Position numbers and translations under genes: made by a program | Shown here: positions 5,721-7,556 of the stretch, piece by piece | How positions within the stretch are numbered: position 1 is the first letter of the stretch | Layout of the letters: each line of letters opens with the position of its first letter | The notes under the pieces: generated by a model | Told to the model about the DNA's origin: nothing | The model's input: the letters and a program-made list of their open reading frames with translations, nothing else | Database searches by the model: none | Assembly: GCA_948468465.1 (NCBI GenBank) | Contig: CAOKJJ010000211.1 | Coordinates: 1-7,556 of the forward strand | DNA: 7,556 nt | DNA from: an uncultured Eubacterium sp. | GTDB taxonomy: Bacteria; Bacillota_A; Clostridia; Lachnospirales; Lachnospiraceae | Direction of reading: 5' to 3'

Positions 5721-7016
5721 ATGGAGAATTATATTAGAAGAGACAGCTATCTGGAGCAGTTGATCAACCGGAGAGAGAACGGGCTCATTAAGGTCATTAC
5801 AGGAATCAGGCGCTGTGGCAAGAGCTTTTTGCTTTTTGAACTGTTTTATGATTACCTGCTTGGGGAAGGGGTTTCGAGGGATCATATCATAACGATTGTT
5901 CTGGATGATGATTTAAACGTAGCCTATCGGGATCCGGCAAAGCTGTCTAAGTATATCCGTTCTAAAGTCACGGACCAGGAGGGTATGTTCTACATCTTTA
6001 TTGATGAAGTGCAGTATGCGATTTCCCGGAAGGAACTTAAGAATCCGGAGGACATTCACCTGTACAATGTGCTCAACGGTCTGCAAAGGCTTCGTAACGT
6101 GGACATCTATGTGACTGGCAGCAACTCCAAAATGCTCTCCAAGGATGTGATGACAGCCTTCCGGGGCCGGGGAGATTCGGTTGAAGTCCACCCGCTTTCC
6201 TTTCAGGAATACTACGGTTACGTGGGTGGAGATAAGGCGGAGGCCTATGAGGAATATGCTCTGTACGGAGGCATGCCGCTGGTCCTATACCGAAAGACTG
6301 AGGATGACAAATTTAAATACCTGTCCGCGCTCTTTGAAGAGGTATATTTTAAGGATATCATAGAGCGGTATCAGATCGGGCTTTCAGAGGTCTTAAGCGA
6401 ATTGACGGATGACTTGTGTTCCTCCGTGGGATCGCTTACCAATGCTACGAAAATAGCGAACACTTTGCAGACGGTAAAGGGGATCAAGGTGGACAGCGGA
6501 ACCATTGCCAGCTATCTTAACTATCTTTCCGAATCTTTTCTGTTCCGTCAGGCCAAGCGGTACGACGTGAAGGGGAAGAAATATTTTTCCTATCCGTCGA
6601 AATATTACTGCAGTGACATCGGGCTTCGGAATGTGCGGCTGAACCTACGGCAGCAGGAGGAAACGCATATTATGGAGAATATCATGTACAATGAGCTGGT
6701 CTTCAGGGGATATTCGGTAGATGTAGGCGTGGTTGATATTTTTGAGACAGACGCAGAAGGGAGAAGGAAGAAAGTCAGCTGCGAGATCGATTTTGTGGTC
6801 AATAAGGGAGTAAAGAAGTATTACATCCAGTCCGCCCTAAATCTTGAGAGTGCCCAGAAGGAAAAGACAGAGCTTCGGCCGCTGCTTGGCGTCAGGGACT
6901 TTTTCAGGAAGATTATAGTTACGAAAAGCGGAATGAAGCCATGGTTTGATGAAGCAGGAATTTTACACCTGGGGTTGTATGATTTCCTGCTCAATCCTGC
7001 CGCACTGGATTTATAA
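5721..7016 (+). CDS. AAA-family ATPase with C-terminal DUF4143-type domain
   Basis: Predicted cytoplasmic P-loop ATPase of 431 residues; the biological role of this family is not established. The N-terminal AAA_14-like domain has Walker A GIRRCGKS (28-35), Walker B FYIFIDEVQ (90-98), and a sensor-like TGSNSKML (132-139) followed by FRGRG (147-151), with HPLSFQEYY (157-165) and YGGMPLVL (182-189) typical of the family. The middle part (about 205-290) looks like a winged helix. The C-terminal domain has ENIMYNELVFRGYSVDVG (319-336) and CEIDFVV (354-360), which resemble the core of a PD-(D/E)xK fold, but the following strand reads YYIQSAL (367-373) without the usual Lys. The start is chosen at 5721 because GGGAGG (5709-5714) lies six bases before it. 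An in-frame start at 5619 would add 34 residues but has its codon upstream of the predicted promoter. It is divergent from the flavoenzyme with no partner gene. Confidence 0.9.
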   Translation: MENYIRRDSYLEQLINRRENGLIKVITGIRRCGKSFLLFELFYDYLLGEGVSRDHIITIVLDDDLNVAYRDPAKLSKYIRSKVTDQEGMFYIFIDEVQYAISRKELKNPEDIHLYNVLNGLQRLRNVDIYVTGSNSKMLSKDVMTAFRGRGDSVEVHPLSFQEYYGYVGGDKAEAYEEYALYGGMPLVLYRKTEDDKFKYLSALFEEVYFKDIIERYQIGLSEVLSELTDDLCSSVGSLTNATKIANTLQTVKGIKVDSGTIASYLNYLSESFLFRQAKRYDVKGKKYFSYPSKYYCSDIGLRNVRLNLRQQEETHIMENIMYNELVFRGYSVDVGVVDIFETDAEGRRKKVSCEIDFVVNKGVKKYYIQSALNLESAQKEKTELRPLLGVRDFFRKIIVTKSGMKPWFDEAGILHLGLYDFLLNPAALDL

Positions 7017-7047
7017 CCTTATGCAAAGTGGCAAAAATTTAATATTG

Positions 7048-7073
7048 TGCAACAAAATTGACATTGTGTTGCA
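7048..7073. repeat. Weak stem-loop downstream of the ATPase gene
   Basis: TGCAACA (7048-7054) pairs with TGTTGCA (7067-7073) across a 12-nt loop, 31 bp after the ATPase stop. No T-run follows on the plus strand, so it is at best a poor terminator. Confidence 0.3.
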
Positions 7074-7095
7074 TCCTGTGGCTATCCGGACGCCA

Positions 7096-7326
7096 GGTGA
7101 GGGGAAAATGGCCTGGCTTGCGGCTCCTACTCCAGAATGTTAAGAAGTTCTAAGCATTCTGCATGAACGTAATGGCCCCGTCCGGTCGCGTCGCAAGTTC
7201 GCCCCTGGCTTACAGCCAGTGGCTAAAAGCGACGCTGGGCTGCGCCCCTGATTTACTGAGCAGAATCCCAAGAACTTCTAAACATTCTTCCAACGTCGCC
7301 TCCAGCCAGGCCATTTTCCCCTCACC
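7096..7326. repeat. GC-rich structured inverted-repeat element, MITE-like or structured RNA
   Basis: Outer arms 7096-7118 and 7304-7326 are a perfect 23-bp inverted repeat. Inside them lie two related, inverted 28-29-nt boxes (7134-7162 and 7261-7288 region) sharing AGAATGTT-AGAAGTTCT-type sequence; the left box is itself nearly palindromic (CAGAATG...CATTCTG, AGAA-G-TTCT). The centre holds GCGTCGC (7188-7194) paired with GCGACGC (7229-7235), enclosing CTGGCT-TAC-AGCCAG (7205-7219), then GGGC-TGC-GCCC (7237-7247). The whole folds into nested hairpins and is much richer in GC than its flanks. No transposase is visible and no clear target-site duplication was found. It reads as a non-autonomous mobile or dispersed palindromic repeat, or a structured RNA. 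A 66-codon frame across it (7163-7363) is probably incidental. Confidence 0.7.
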
Positions 7327-7384
7327 CGGCTGGTTTTCTCAGGCATTACGTGCAAATTCATGAACATTTATGATAATCGGCAGC

Positions 7385-7393
7385 TGTTATAAT
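7385..7393 (+). promoter_or_regulatory. Possible extended -10 element
   Basis: TGTTATAAT gives TGn followed by perfect TATAAT. No convincing -35 lies 16-18 bp upstream, which extended -10 promoters can tolerate. It points into the hairpin region at 7408-7471. Confidence 0.35.
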
Positions 7394-7407
7394 CTCACAG
7401 AGGATTT

Positions 7408-7471
7408 AAATGACAACAAAAAAGAATACTATCAGTAATCTTTCAAAGATTAGCTGGTATTCTTGTCATTT
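7408..7471. repeat. AT-rich nested long hairpin
   Basis: Three collinear stems: AAATGACAA (7408-7416) with TTGTCATTT (7463-7471), AGAATAC (7423-7429) with GTATTCT (7457-7463), and TAATCTTT (7436-7443) with AAAGATTA (7445-7452) around a single C. The outer two stems share one base (7463), and the left side has a six-base A-rich bulge. No T-run follows, so it is not a standard terminator. Confidence 0.65.
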
Positions 7472-7478
7472 GCCATAA
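7410..7478 (+). CDS. Possible 22-codon leader-type small ORF inside the hairpin
   Basis: ATG at 7410 opens a 22-residue frame, MTTKKNTISNLSKISWYSCHLP, ending at TAA 7476-7478. AGAGG (7399-7403) lies six bases upstream and an extended -10 at 7385-7393 lies before that. If that promoter is used, the ribosome site falls right at the 5' end of the RNA, which weakens the case. The frame overlaps the nested hairpin almost exactly, so it could be a leader peptide or chance. I do not recognise the peptide. Confidence 0.15.
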   Translation: MTTKKNTISNLSKISWYSCHLP

Positions 7479-7556
7479 TAACTGCTCAACGAAATGATAG
7501 GAATATACAACAACTTAACGCTATGATTTCCGTAAAGCCAGCCAAAACCAGCTGGA

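Noticed and set aside
7048..7073. Stem-loop as the ATPase terminator
   Set aside because: It has only 7 bp, a 12-nt loop and no T-tract; kept as a weak repeat only.
7058..7086. TTGACA at 7058-7063 as a promoter
   Set aside because: The hexamer 17 bp downstream is GCTATC, too far from TATAAT, and TTGACA also falls in the loop of the 7048-7073 hairpin.
7163..7363. 66-codon plus-strand ORF
   Set aside because: It lies across the central stems and right arm of the structured inverted repeat and has no convincing ribosome binding site. The coding frame is better explained by the repeat's GC-rich composition.
1..7556. CRISPR array, tRNA or rRNA genes
   Set aside because: No regularly spaced repeats, no tRNA-like CCA/T-arm pattern and no rRNA-like stretches were seen.

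Overview
The window looks like a low-to-moderate GC Gram-positive genome, most likely a gut-type Clostridia (Lachnospiraceae-like). The evidence is strong AGGAGG-type ribosome binding sites, near-perfect sigma-A promoters (TTGACA-17 bp-TATAAT), a large anaerobe-type OYE/2,4-dienoyl-CoA-reductase-like flavoenzyme, and a DUF4143-type ATPase of the kind scattered through Clostridia. The taxonomic call is inference from these features, not a database match.

Layout. (1) 1-1349, minus strand: a type IV toxin-antitoxin operon of the AbiE family. A strong promoter drives antitoxin abiEi, which overlaps nucleotidyltransferase toxin abiEii by ATGA; the toxin's 3' end lies outside the window. (2) 1350-1768: a mostly empty AT-rich stretch ending in a plus-strand promoter followed almost at once by a strong intrinsic terminator. 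(3) 1769-2317, plus: a decayed flavodoxin/iron-sulfur-flavoprotein gene with at least two reading-frame breaks. (4) 2364-3374, plus: an intact alpha/beta-hydrolase (acetyl-esterase/lipase type). (5) 3404-3448: a 17-bp perfect stem-loop between convergent genes. (6) 3463-5499, minus: a 678-residue FMN/4Fe-4S/FAD oxidoreductase with its own consensus promoter. (7) 5721-7016, plus, divergent from it: a DUF4143-type AAA ATPase. (8) 7017-7556: a non-coding tail with a GC-rich structured inverted-repeat element (about 7096-7326) and an AT-rich nested hairpin (7408-7471) that overlaps a possible 22-codon ORF.

How the parts relate. The AbiE pair is a self-contained defence/addiction module with a candidate autoregulatory operator. 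The hydrolase and the flavoenzyme are separate transcription units ending on a shared terminator, and nothing ties them into one pathway. The ATPase is an orphan. The combination of a TA module, a broken gene, an orphan ATPase and a MITE-like element suggests a genomically labile region. I see no clear new multi-gene system; the most unusual items are the structured repeat at 7096-7326, the promoter-terminator leader at 1635-1715 and the hairpin/mini-ORF at 7385-7478.
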